The notes under the pieces were generated by a model. The model made no database searches. It was not told the DNA's origin and was given only the letters and a program-made list of their open reading frames with translations. From IMG/VR virus record IMGVR_UViG_3300029267_004201, positions 1 to 26,971 of that record: a stretch of DNA of 26,971 bases; one strand, 5' to 3'. Each line of letters starts with the position of its first letter. Positions within the stretch are counted from its first letter, which is position 1. Below are positions 1 to 6,992 of this stretch, piece after piece. This DNA is from a virus. Both the position numbers and the translations under genes were made by a program.

Positions 1-551
1 CATGACTCCTCCGATTTCTTGAACGCCGCGCGCCTGGTCTTATTGGTTTCTACGAAACCCCCGGCGCGCGTAGCAGTATCGACTTTTATGAACCCTTGTG
101 CAACAGCCGCGTCCCAGATTTTCGGGTCCACTTTCTCCTCGGTGATGATGAGCGGCTGCCCTCCGATTTCAATGTCTCCGTACCCCAGGTCACGCAGGAC
201 ACTGATGTTGAAAGCCTTGTTCTTGCCCCCGGAGTGGCTTTTGAACGTCCACCCTTCGATGGTTTGGGGCCGTGAGAATTTCCTGGAGATCCTCTTGGCT
301 TTCGCCATCAGATGTTGGATCTCGTTCATCCTCTCGTCGATCTGGTCTTGGAAGCTCGGCTTTGCCGGCATGTTCTCGGCAAGTTCTCGAACTTTGTCTA
401 GCAGCTCCGGGGCTTCTAGCATTGCATGGTAGAGCTCTTCGGCCTCCGTCTGCTTGGCTCTGATCTCGTCAACTACAGCCGTCATGTCGTTCAGCTGTGT
501 AGCGAGCTCGTAGGCGTCTCTCAATGCGCCGCTCTTCTTGATTCTCGGCAT
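1..551 (-). CDS. Hypothetical coiled-coil phage protein, 3' end at or just beyond the left edge
   Basis: I do not recognise this protein. The frame is open from an ATG at 551 to the left edge, giving 183 residues. The start is fixed by a strong AGGAGG site a few bases upstream. Residues about 1-85 are charged and helical, probably coiled coil. The C-terminal half (about 95-180) looks globular, contains a short SHSGGKNKAF stretch and ends basic. The last readable bases on the minus strand are GGAGGAGTCATG, which look like the RBS and start of the next leftward gene. If the base beyond the edge is A, this gene ends in an ATGA overlap at about 183 residues. It is the fourth gene of a leftward operon behind a helicase and a uracil-DNA glycosylase, so a role in DNA metabolism is possible but only inferred. 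Confidence 0.75.
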   Translation of the reverse strand, partial: MPRIKKSGALRDAYELATQLNDMTAVVDEIRAKQTEAEELYHAMLEAPELLDKVRELAENMPAKPSFQDQIDERMNEIQHLMAKAKRISRKFSRPQTIEGWTFKSHSGGKNKAFNISVLRDLGYGDIEIGGQPLIITEEKVDPKIWDAAVAQGFIKVDTATRAGGFVETNKTRRAAFKKSEES

Positions 552-560
552 CTACTCCTC

Positions 561-1322
561 CTAGTTCAGGTATACGGCCAACTCCTCCACAATCTCCGGA
601 ACTCTCTTCCGTCCTTCGTAGGCCGCAAGTACGTATTGGGTAATCCCCTCGGCAATCGCCAGGTCTCTCACGAGCTGCTCATACGGATCGTCGCTGAAGA
701 AGACCTTGGGGAAGTTGTCGATGGGGGGCAGGGTGTTGTCTGGCAACCGGCTGTCGATACGACGAAGCACACCGGCCGGGTGCCAGGTCACTAGCATGGG
801 GTATGTCAAGTCTCCCTTGACCTCGCTAGGGACTTTGATGTTGACGACTTCACCGCGGTAGGCCTTGAGCGTGCAGGATGGCCCGCCGAGTGTCTTTGCA
901 GCAACGGCACCGAGAGCTACCACCAGAAGCGGGTTCAGGTGGTAGATCTCCTTGTGCAGGCGCTCCCTACACGCGCTGACTTCTCCGCCCATCGGCTGCC
1001 GGTTGTACTTGGGGTTCTCCAAGTCGGGCGGGCGGCAGAGGACTGCGTTGGTGTAGTAGTGGCGATCCTTGTCGATGTCGAGCATCCAGAGGACGTCGAA
1101 TAGGGTCGTTCCAGTCTTGCCGACGAAGACCTCTCCCTTCTTCTCCTCTTGGACGCCGGGAGCTTCCCCGACAAACACGATCGGGGGGTTGTCGATGTTT
1201 CCTTTCCCGAAGATCGGACGACCAAGTCGGGTCTCGTTGAGGGGACAGCGGGTACAATTCCCCCACTCCGCTCCCAGGTAGCTTTCGACTTCCGAGGGCG
1301 GTAGGTGTTCAAGTTCCGTCAA
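561..1322 (-). CDS. Family 4 uracil-DNA glycosylase (Fe-S, UdgA-like)
   Basis: The 253-residue protein carries the motifs of family 4 (thermophile-type, iron-sulfur) uracil-DNA glycosylases, which excise uracil from DNA. Motif A GEAPG is at 52-56, followed by FVGKTG at 66-71, TNAVLCRPP at 91-99 and the HPA motif at 181-183 (HPAGVLR). Four candidate 4Fe-4S ligands are visible: C23 and C26 (CTRC), C96 and C118. The C96-C118 spacing looks longer than I recall for the family because of an insert. The start is TTG at 1322, 7 bases after an AGGAGA site. The next in-frame Met (residue 80) lies beyond the catalytic motif, so a non-ATG start is needed. It overlaps the helicase stop by 14 bases. The C-terminal 60 residues are not recognisable. 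A phage carrying this enzyme probably does not use uracil in its own DNA. Confidence 0.9.
   Translation of the reverse strand: MTELEHLPPSEVESYLGAEWGNCTRCPLNETRLGRPIFGKGNIDNPPIVFVGEAPGVQEEKKGEVFVGKTGTTLFDVLWMLDIDKDRHYYTNAVLCRPPDLENPKYNRQPMGGEVSACRERLHKEIYHLNPLLVVALGAVAAKTLGGPSCTLKAYRGEVVNIKVPSEVKGDLTYPMLVTWHPAGVLRRIDSRLPDNTLPPIDNFPKVFFSDDPYEQLVRDLAIAEGITQYVLAAYEGRKRVPEIVEELAVYLN
569..576 (-). promoter_or_regulatory. Degenerate match to the CGTATAAG box (CGTATACC)
   Basis: On the minus strand CGTATACC lies 17 bases upstream of the ATG at 551, inside the 3' end of the glycosylase gene. It shares the first six bases of the CGTATAAG box found before three other leftward genes. It could be a weak internal promoter. 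It could equally be chance, because it also encodes the protein's C-terminus. Confidence 0.25.
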
Positions 1323-2658
1323 TGCTCTTTCTCCTGTAGCCGTATCGGTACACGTTCCCGCGGAACTTCCCGAATGTTCGGTGTAGCATGGGCACGTCTA
1401 CTGGGTCGTAGGCGTAGACGTGCGGCGGCTGTTTGGTTGGGTGGTTTCTGAGGATCCTTCCGACTCCTTGGACGAAGCGCCTCTTGCCGGCCCAGGGCAA
1501 GCAGATGTGCAGCGTGTCCAGCTCGGGCCTGTCGAGTCCCTCTGTTGCCAGCTGGGTGGTCGCACACACGATGTCACTATCGTGTAGAGCTCCTGCCCGG
1601 TCATCTGCGTCCGTGTCCCCGACTAACAAGGAGGACCCTTTCAGGTTGCTGTGAAGAAAGCGCAGCTGCTCCTTGCGGTCGCTCAAGAGGAGCTGCTTTC
1701 TGCCCTGCCCAGCGCATTGCTGAACCTGAGCCAGGATGGAGTCGTTGATCTTGCTTGTACCAACTTCGTTCAAAGTCCACGCACGCTCAGCCCCATCGTC
1801 ATCAAGGGACGCCCCTACCTTGATCCTGGCGATTTGCTGCTGCGTCAGGCGCGCTTTGGTCTTGACGAAGAAGACCTCGGGCTCGAGGTCGGTTTCGTCG
1901 TTGCGGTAGACGACAGGCCCGATGTGGTTCAAAAAGACCGACTCCAGCCCAGCACAGTCCGGTGTTGCGCTGAGCCCAACACGCCTACCCCTGCAGATCG
2001 CCAACCCGTTGCGGAATTGGAACCCCTGCATGTGGTGTACTTCGTCGTAGATGACTAGCCCGAACTCCGAGAAGAGGGGGACGCACTTGTCCGGAGTCCT
2101 GGATAGAGATTGTATCAGGGATACAACGAGGTCTTTCTCCTCGTACTTCCACTTCTTGGCCTTTCCTCCTATCAGGCCTATGCGGTCCTTGGGCAGACCA
2201 AGCACTGTCTGTGCTCGGTCTACCCATTGCTGCTGTAGGTCTTTCGTGTGTACGACGATCAGCGTCGGGACGGCCAGGGTCTGTGCCAGCTGTAGCCCGA
2301 TAGCGGTCTTCCCTGTGCCAGGCGGCAGTTGGATCACCCCGTTCTCTTCCAGTAGCACATCCACAGCCTGGATTTGTGCTCGCCGAGCCCTCTCGTTTGG
2401 GGCGTTGTCCGCGGAGACGACATTGGCTGCCGACCCGAATGCTTTTCGGAACGCGGGCTCGATCCTCAAGACAGGGACCTGCAAGAGATTGAGCTGGGAG
2501 TCCGAGAAGACTTCCCTCGGACACATCCAGTACTTGCCGACGTCGTACACCTCTTGCACTTCGCGCCCGTCAGCGTAGGCGTACGAGCATTTGCTCGTCA
2601 GCGCCCGCCAATTGAGTTCCCCTTTGGGCACGAGTGCCCAGGTCCCCTTTACTACCAT
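1309..2658 (-). CDS. SF2 DEAD/DEAH-box helicase (UvsW/XPB-like)
   Basis: This 449-residue protein has the superfamily 2 helicase motifs in order. Walker A is PPGTGKT (112-118), motif Ia follows at LIVVHTKDL, motif II is DEVHH (205-209), and motif III is SAT (230-232). Motif V is ATEGLDRPELDTL (371-383) and motif VI is QGVGRILR (397-404). Such enzymes (T4 UvsW, XPB-type) use ATP to unwind or remodel branched DNA in replication, recombination and repair. The N-terminal 80 residues form a small extra domain. I chose ATG at 2658, which overlaps the stop of the upstream gene (ATGGTAG). A GTG-started extension to 2787 is open but adds a compositionally odd stretch that lies inside the upstream gene. 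No strong RBS precedes 2658, so translational coupling is likely. It is in one operon with the glycosylase. Confidence 0.9.
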   Translation of the reverse strand: MVVKGTWALVPKGELNWRALTSKCSYAYADGREVQEVYDVGKYWMCPREVFSDSQLNLLQVPVLRIEPAFRKAFGSAANVVSADNAPNERARRAQIQAVDVLLEENGVIQLPPGTGKTAIGLQLAQTLAVPTLIVVHTKDLQQQWVDRAQTVLGLPKDRIGLIGGKAKKWKYEEKDLVVSLIQSLSRTPDKCVPLFSEFGLVIYDEVHHMQGFQFRNGLAICRGRRVGLSATPDCAGLESVFLNHIGPVVYRNDETDLEPEVFFVKTKARLTQQQIARIKVGASLDDDGAERAWTLNEVGTSKINDSILAQVQQCAGQGRKQLLLSDRKEQLRFLHSNLKGSSLLVGDTDADDRAGALHDSDIVCATTQLATEGLDRPELDTLHICLPWAGKRRFVQGVGRILRNHPTKQPPHVYAYDPVDVPMLHRTFGKFRGNVYRYGYRRKSIDGT

Positions 2659-3011
2659 TTGAACACCATCATTTTCTGAAAGGCTGCTCGGATGCCGATC
2701 AGAATACCATGCGAGACGACCAGAGTCGCGCCCATAGCGGCTGCTTTTCCGGTCACTTTGATCATCATCCCCATGGCGTCTTCCCACTTCACCGGGACGT
2801 CTTCTTCGTTGTCGATGTCCTGGAAGATGGACTCGAGAACGTCTCCCATCGATGAGGAGAAGATGTCTTTCCCCTTGCCTACGCTCCGTACGTCGATCCC
2901 AGTATCGTCGTCATCGTCGTAGTCGGCGTTCGGGGACCTTGTGATTCTCACTCTTCGCCCATTTTCGCGTCCCAGCCAAGTCCTCGGTCGCGGAATTCTA
3001 CTTGCTGACAT
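2652..3011 (-). CDS. Small acidic protein with hydrophobic C-terminal helix
   Basis: I do not recognise this 119-residue protein. It has a basic N-terminus (about 1-28), a run of consecutive aspartates (DYDDDDDTGID) near residue 30, and an amphipathic region. A hydrophobic segment near 92-110 (AAAMGATLVVSHGILIGI) could be a membrane helix or a buried helix. The start is ATG at 3011, with AGGAGG about 6 bases upstream. It is the first gene of the leftward operon and overlaps the helicase start. A CGTATAAG box sits about 43 bases upstream of its ATG. Confidence 0.75.
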   Translation of the reverse strand: MSASRIPRPRTWLGRENGRRVRITRSPNADYDDDDDTGIDVRSVGKGKDIFSSSMGDVLESIFQDIDNEEDVPVKWEDAMGMMIKVTGKAAAMGATLVVSHGILIGIRAAFQKMMVFKW

Positions 3012-3054
3012 TCATGTCCTCCTTGCGCTATGTTCCTGTCATCCGGTGCCCTGA

Positions 3055-3062
3055 CTTATACG
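3055..3062 (-). promoter_or_regulatory. CGTATAAG promoter-like box, copy 1
   Basis: The minus strand reads CTCCGTATAAGTCAGGG here. The 8-base core is identical to the boxes at 23377 and 25782, each of which precedes a leftward gene. TATAAG could act as a -10 element, putting the transcript start near 3048 with a leader of about 37 bases before ATG 3011. No TTGACA-like -35 is visible at 16-18 bases. It may be an extended -10 or phage-specific promoter. Confidence 0.6.
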
Positions 3063-3082
3063 GAGAACTGAAAGGCACGACG

Positions 3083-3111
3083 TTGACGGTCTTGCCTGCT
3101 CCGAGTAAGCT
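3083..3111 (+). promoter_or_regulatory. Possible sigma70-like promoter for the virion operon
   Basis: TTGACG at 3083-3088 is followed after 17 bases by TAAGCT at 3106-3111. That is 5/6 and 3/6 matches to the sigma70 consensus, 28 bases before ATG 3139. It is the only candidate seen in the divergent gap 3012-3138. The -10 is weak, so confidence is low. Confidence 0.3.
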
Positions 3112-3138
3112 GGCGGTAGGATTTTGCGAGGAGTTATC

Positions 3139-4200
3139 ATGTTCCGAGTAGACCATTACGACGACCCGTCGATCTTGGGCCGGCTACCAGCCACACTGAG
3201 AACCGACCTCACCAAAGTGGCCGCAGACCTCACGGATCAGCTGGACGGGCTGTCCGATTCTGAGTTTGCCCTTGTCCTCTATGCACCAGGAGACCCTCCT
3301 GCCAAGCACAGAAAGTTCGCCTGCGTCGATGAGGGCAACGTCGCCCTGTCCACCGTTGCCCTGCTCCGGAACCAGACACTGCTCCCGCAGGAGGCGGTGA
3401 AGGTTGCGGCTGAGAACCTTCTTCGATGCACTCAGGACTTCGGCATGTACTGCCCGCCCGAGCTCGAGAAGCTGGCCGGGACCAAGGAGCCTTCTCCCGA
3501 GACGAACCTCGTCATGCTCGACCCGGGTGCGCCTCCACCTCTCCCGCAGGTGAAGACGGCATCTGCCCCTGAGGACGTCGGCGTCAAGGTGGCCATGGCC
3601 TATTTCTACGACAATGAGGCTTTCCTCACAGGGTGGGAGAAGCGTGCTCTTGCCAAGCACATCGTGAAGCAGGCTGAGGCCGAGGAAGTTCACGTCCCGT
3701 CGCCATTCGAGAAGTACGCATCGGATACCTACGCCCCGGACTTGTTCGAGGCGATCTTGATGCGGCAGGCGATGTGCGTCGCTGCCGATGAGAGCGACGG
3801 CGCTTTCGAGAAGGCGGCGATGGACACGAGTGCTTACGGGCGCCTGTTCCAGAGCAAGGACAGTCTCGACCCTGGGGCTTTTGCGCAGAACCTCGACGAG
3901 CTCGACAGAGCGACAGGTCTGTTCGACTCCGTTCCGGACGCCGTCTACTCGACGTTTGGTAAAGTAGCCCAAGAGCCGGAGGTCCTCTTCAATGATGGCA
4001 TCAACTCCATCACGAAGGGGCAGCTCGAGTGGCTGACGACCAACCGCCAGAAGATCATCGAGGAGCAGTTTGGGAACCACCTCGCTGAAGAGATGAGGAA
4101 GAACCCCGAGGCCATCTTCAACTCCCTACCACGGCCGCAGAAGGTCATCATCAGCCGGCTGGCGAACCAGATCACAGCAGAGCACGGCGTCCAGGTCTGA
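3139..4200 (+). CDS. Unknown protein rich in K-x-A motifs, first gene of the virion operon
   Basis: I do not recognise this 353-residue protein. I chose ATG 3139 because GAGGAG lies 5 bases upstream; an in-frame TTG at 3124 would place that RBS inside the gene. The protein is mostly helical, with a Pro-rich linker near residue 130 (PGAPPPLPQ). By my count 11 of its 19 lysines have alanine two residues later (for example FEKYAS, FEKAAM, FGKVAQ, LEKLAG), far above what its composition predicts. Similar motifs occur in the gene at the right edge and in the 646-residue protein. Its position two genes before portal suggests a head, scaffold or internal virion role, by context only. Confidence 0.8.
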   Translation: MFRVDHYDDPSILGRLPATLRTDLTKVAADLTDQLDGLSDSEFALVLYAPGDPPAKHRKFACVDEGNVALSTVALLRNQTLLPQEAVKVAAENLLRCTQDFGMYCPPELEKLAGTKEPSPETNLVMLDPGAPPPLPQVKTASAPEDVGVKVAMAYFYDNEAFLTGWEKRALAKHIVKQAEAEEVHVPSPFEKYASDTYAPDLFEAILMRQAMCVAADESDGAFEKAAMDTSAYGRLFQSKDSLDPGAFAQNLDELDRATGLFDSVPDAVYSTFGKVAQEPEVLFNDGINSITKGQLEWLTTNRQKIIEEQFGNHLAEEMRKNPEAIFNSLPRPQKVIISRLANQITAEHGVQV

Positions 4201-4213
4201 GGAGCATGAACTT

Positions 4214-5002
4214 GTGGCGGTCAAAACCTTTCATATCTTCAACGTCAAGGGACAGTTAGAGGACCTCTCTTCCCTCTACACAGATAAGCCTGTAGGTACG
4301 CCTCAGGACTTCGAGATCGAGGCCGACCCGGACGAAGACCTTGTCGACAGCTCTGATATCGAGGTAGAGGCGGAAGCGGATCTCGCAGACCTCGAGTCGA
4401 TGACGGTCTGGTACATCCTCCGAGATCAACTTGGAGAGGACTGGTGGGTCCACGAGGCCCAGGCTACTGTAGACGTCTTGGAGGGCTCGTTCCCGATCTC
4501 TCAGGGTGCACGAGACCTGATACAGTCCCTGCGTCTGCTGGAGTCCGGGAATGCTTTCTGGAAAGAATGGGAGGTGTTCAACTGGGTTTGCCAGGGCATC
4601 AACGGTGACGGGGTCGATTTCACGGGGTTTCCTATCCCGACTGTGGAGCAGATGGCCGAGGCTATGCTCCTTGCGTCTTTCGTAGAGAAAGCTCGGGGGG
4701 AGCAGGAGAACTACAGTGAAGAGGTCCTCTCGTACATCGCAACTACTTGCCTCGAGCATGGAATGTGGGTATTGCCCTTCCCCTTAGTGATCGCAGGGGA
4801 CCGGATTCGGGAACTGCTGAAGCGAAGGGACCTCTCCGTCCCGCTCGACAGAGAAGCTTCCATCAGGAAGGGGTCTGATCCTCTGACTAGCCAAGAGGCC
4901 GTTCAGGGGGTTCGCTATCGGGCACTGTGGGACGAGGTCCAGGGTATCGTCAAGGAGTCCGTCAGGGAGCTGTCGACTTACAAGAGGGTGAGTAGCACAT
5001 GA
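4214..5002 (+). CDS. Unknown acidic protein immediately upstream of portal
   Basis: I do not recognise this 262-residue protein. The start is GTG at 4214 with GAGGAG 9 bases upstream; a nearby ATG at 4206 is in another frame and soon meets a stop. Residues about 34-60 are very acidic (repeated D/E with Asp-Leu-Glu pairs). The rest is helical with several Trp residues (for example DWWVHEAQATVDV and FWKEWEVFNWVCQG). The stop overlaps the portal start as ATGA, indicating coupled translation. A virion or DNA-packaging accessory role is inferred from position only. Confidence 0.8.
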   Translation: MAVKTFHIFNVKGQLEDLSSLYTDKPVGTPQDFEIEADPDEDLVDSSDIEVEAEADLADLESMTVWYILRDQLGEDWWVHEAQATVDVLEGSFPISQGARDLIQSLRLLESGNAFWKEWEVFNWVCQGINGDGVDFTGFPIPTVEQMAEAMLLASFVEKARGEQENYSEEVLSYIATTCLEHGMWVLPFPLVIAGDRIRELLKRRDLSVPLDREASIRKGSDPLTSQEAVQGVRYRALWDEVQGIVKESVRELSTYKRVSST

Positions 5003-6984
5003 GTGGTGACGGATTCACGGTAGGCGGTCTGGGGGCGGCTAGCCACCTCCAGAAGTACAACCGCGTCGGGGTCAGGTATCCGAGTCCTTTCTTCGACCTA
5101 TCGCAGGTGTACTTGCCGAAGAACATGCGGGCGCTGTTCCGCTGGGCAAAGTACTACGCGCTGACCTATGGCCCGGTCTACGCCTACGTGACCAAGATGG
5201 CCTCCTACTCTCTCACAGAACTCGTGTGGGGGAGCGACGCAGACTCCAGCATGTCCTCGAGCTTCGACGAGGACAAGTGGAAGAAACGCTGGTCCTCATT
5301 GATGCTCGAGGACATGCTGATGTACGAGAAGTGCTACCAGTTCGGGTTGCACTACTACACCTTTGGGAACGCCTACGTCAGCATCCACTATCCATTTGAC
5401 CGGTGGCTCATCTGCCCGAAGTGTGGCTTCAGGAAGCGCGCTAGAGAGTTCAGGAAGAAAGAGTACCGGTGGGTCGACTTTCGCTTCCACGGAGAATGCA
5501 GGAAGTGCGGGACCAACGGTCCTTTCAAGGTCAAGGATCAGTTGGTGAGGACCTCCCGTGGTCTTCGCATCAAGATCTGGAATCCTGAGCGCGTCCTCAC
5601 GTTCCACAACGACGCTACCGATGAGACCGAGTACAAGTACCAACCCTCCGAGCAGCTCATGCGCCGAGTCCGGCGAGGTGACAGGAGGGTCATCGAGAGG
5701 ACCCCGTGGGCATTCATCGCTGCGACGAAGAAGCGGGGCCTCGTCACGTTTGACAAGAGGAACTTCGTCCACGTCAAGGCCCCAAGCCCAGATGGTGAAT
5801 CTCAGGGCCTCGGACACCCGCCTATCCTCGCAGCTCTGAAGGACATCTTCCACGTCCAACTCATGAAGCGCGCCCAAGAGGCCAACGCTATCGAGCGCAC
5901 GATTCCACTCACGATGATCCATCCTCTCCCGATGGGCGGCGGTGAGGGGTGGAACCCTATGATGTTCACCAACCTGACCGACCTCCTCCAGAAGACTCAG
6001 GAGGAGGTGTCTCGGGCCAGGATGGACCCCAACTACATCCCCTTCTCCCCTGTCCCTATGGGGGTAACTCCGATTTGGGGCGATGGGCGGAACCTACTGC
6101 TCGTCCCGGAAATTCGTGGCTGGACAGAGATGATTGTTGCCGACTTGGCTGTCCCGACAGAGTTCATCTTCGGTGGCCTCCAGTGGTCTGGCAGTAACGT
6201 CTCACTCCGGATGTTGGAGAACCAAATCTTGAGCTTCACATCGGGCTACAAGCGCCTGACGAAGTTCGTCGTCGAGTCCGTAGCCCGCTTCTTGAAGTGG
6301 CCGATCATCCCGTATGCGTGGACCCCATTCAAGATGGCCGACGACATCCAGCTGAAGCAGCACGCGCTGATGCTTTCGCAGATGAACAAGATTGGAGACT
6401 CTACATTGCTCGGTTACTTCGGGAAGAACCCGTCCGACGAGCACGACGACATCAAGCAGTCCCTCAAGCGCCAGTCCGAATACATGTCTATCCAGATGGT
6501 CGAGCAGGCCAGGGCCCAGGCAGAAGCAGCAGAGGTCCAACAAAAGGCCCAGATGTCGATGCAGCAAGAGATGGGCATGCAGCAACCTGGGATGGAAGGG
6601 CAGCCCGGGGCTGAGCAAGGGATGCCACCGACTGGGGAAGAGGACCCGCAGCAGTTTGCGATGAGGATGGCCGAGCAGCTGGCCCCACAGCCCGATGAGG
6701 TCATCGAGCAGACGCTGACCGAGGTTGCCCAGCAGTCCCCCGAGCTCGCGCAGCAGATTGCCTCGATGGTTGAGCAGATTCGAGCTCAAGGAGGAGGCCA
6801 AGAGGAGCAGCCTCAGGAGCAGGGGGCTCCGCAGGAAGAGCAGATGCAACCAGGTATGATGCAGCCTGGAATGCAGCCAGGAGGACCCGGGTTCGGACCT
6901 GGTACAGCTCCCGGCGCTCAGATGATGCAGCCACAACCACAGCAACTTCCGCCGCGCCGTGGTCCGGGAAGTGCGGCCATCTAG
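4999..6984 (+). CDS. Portal protein with zinc-ribbon insert and Gln/Met/Pro-rich tail
   Basis: The portal forms the dodecameric ring at the head vertex through which DNA is packaged and ejected. This 661-residue protein has a typical portal core. A helical N-terminal region is followed by the signature stretch around 388-410 (EFIFGGLQWSGSNVSLRMLE) and a crown/stem region to about 500. Two CxxC pairs, C139/C142 and C167/C170, form a probable zinc ribbon inserted in the N-terminal half. Residues about 500-661 are low complexity, with coiled-coil Gln-rich sequence followed by repeated MQPG-type units. The start overlaps the upstream stop (ATGA), and the RNA polymerase gene starts 8 bases after its stop. 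The assignment rests on recognising the core motif and the operon context; the tail is unusual. Confidence 0.85.
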   Translation: MSGDGFTVGGLGAASHLQKYNRVGVRYPSPFFDLSQVYLPKNMRALFRWAKYYALTYGPVYAYVTKMASYSLTELVWGSDADSSMSSSFDEDKWKKRWSSLMLEDMLMYEKCYQFGLHYYTFGNAYVSIHYPFDRWLICPKCGFRKRAREFRKKEYRWVDFRFHGECRKCGTNGPFKVKDQLVRTSRGLRIKIWNPERVLTFHNDATDETEYKYQPSEQLMRRVRRGDRRVIERTPWAFIAATKKRGLVTFDKRNFVHVKAPSPDGESQGLGHPPILAALKDIFHVQLMKRAQEANAIERTIPLTMIHPLPMGGGEGWNPMMFTNLTDLLQKTQEEVSRARMDPNYIPFSPVPMGVTPIWGDGRNLLLVPEIRGWTEMIVADLAVPTEFIFGGLQWSGSNVSLRMLENQILSFTSGYKRLTKFVVESVARFLKWPIIPYAWTPFKMADDIQLKQHALMLSQMNKIGDSTLLGYFGKNPSDEHDDIKQSLKRQSEYMSIQMVEQARAQAEAAEVQQKAQMSMQQEMGMQQPGMEGQPGAEQGMPPTGEEDPQQFAMRMAEQLAPQPDEVIEQTLTEVAQQSPELAQQIASMVEQIRAQGGGQEEQPQEQGAPQEEQMQPGMMQPGMQPGGPGFGPGTAPGAQMMQPQPQQLPPRRGPGSAAI

Positions 6985-6992
6985 GATGACTC

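Noticed and set aside
2659-2787. GTG-started N-terminal extension of the helicase (43 residues)
   Set aside because: It lies inside the upstream gene, has no RBS and has odd Asp/Arg/Ser composition; ATG 2658 overlaps the upstream stop naturally.
3184-4080. 298-residue antisense ORF opposite the first virion gene
   Set aside because: It is a mirror of codon bias in the sense gene, with Leu/Arg/Val-rich composition and no motif; the sense gene has a strong RBS and fits the operon.
6202-6945. 247-residue Leu/His-rich antisense ORF opposite the portal tail
   Set aside because: The repetitive Leu/His sequence is the reverse reading of the Gln/Met/Pro-rich portal tail; there are no translation signals.
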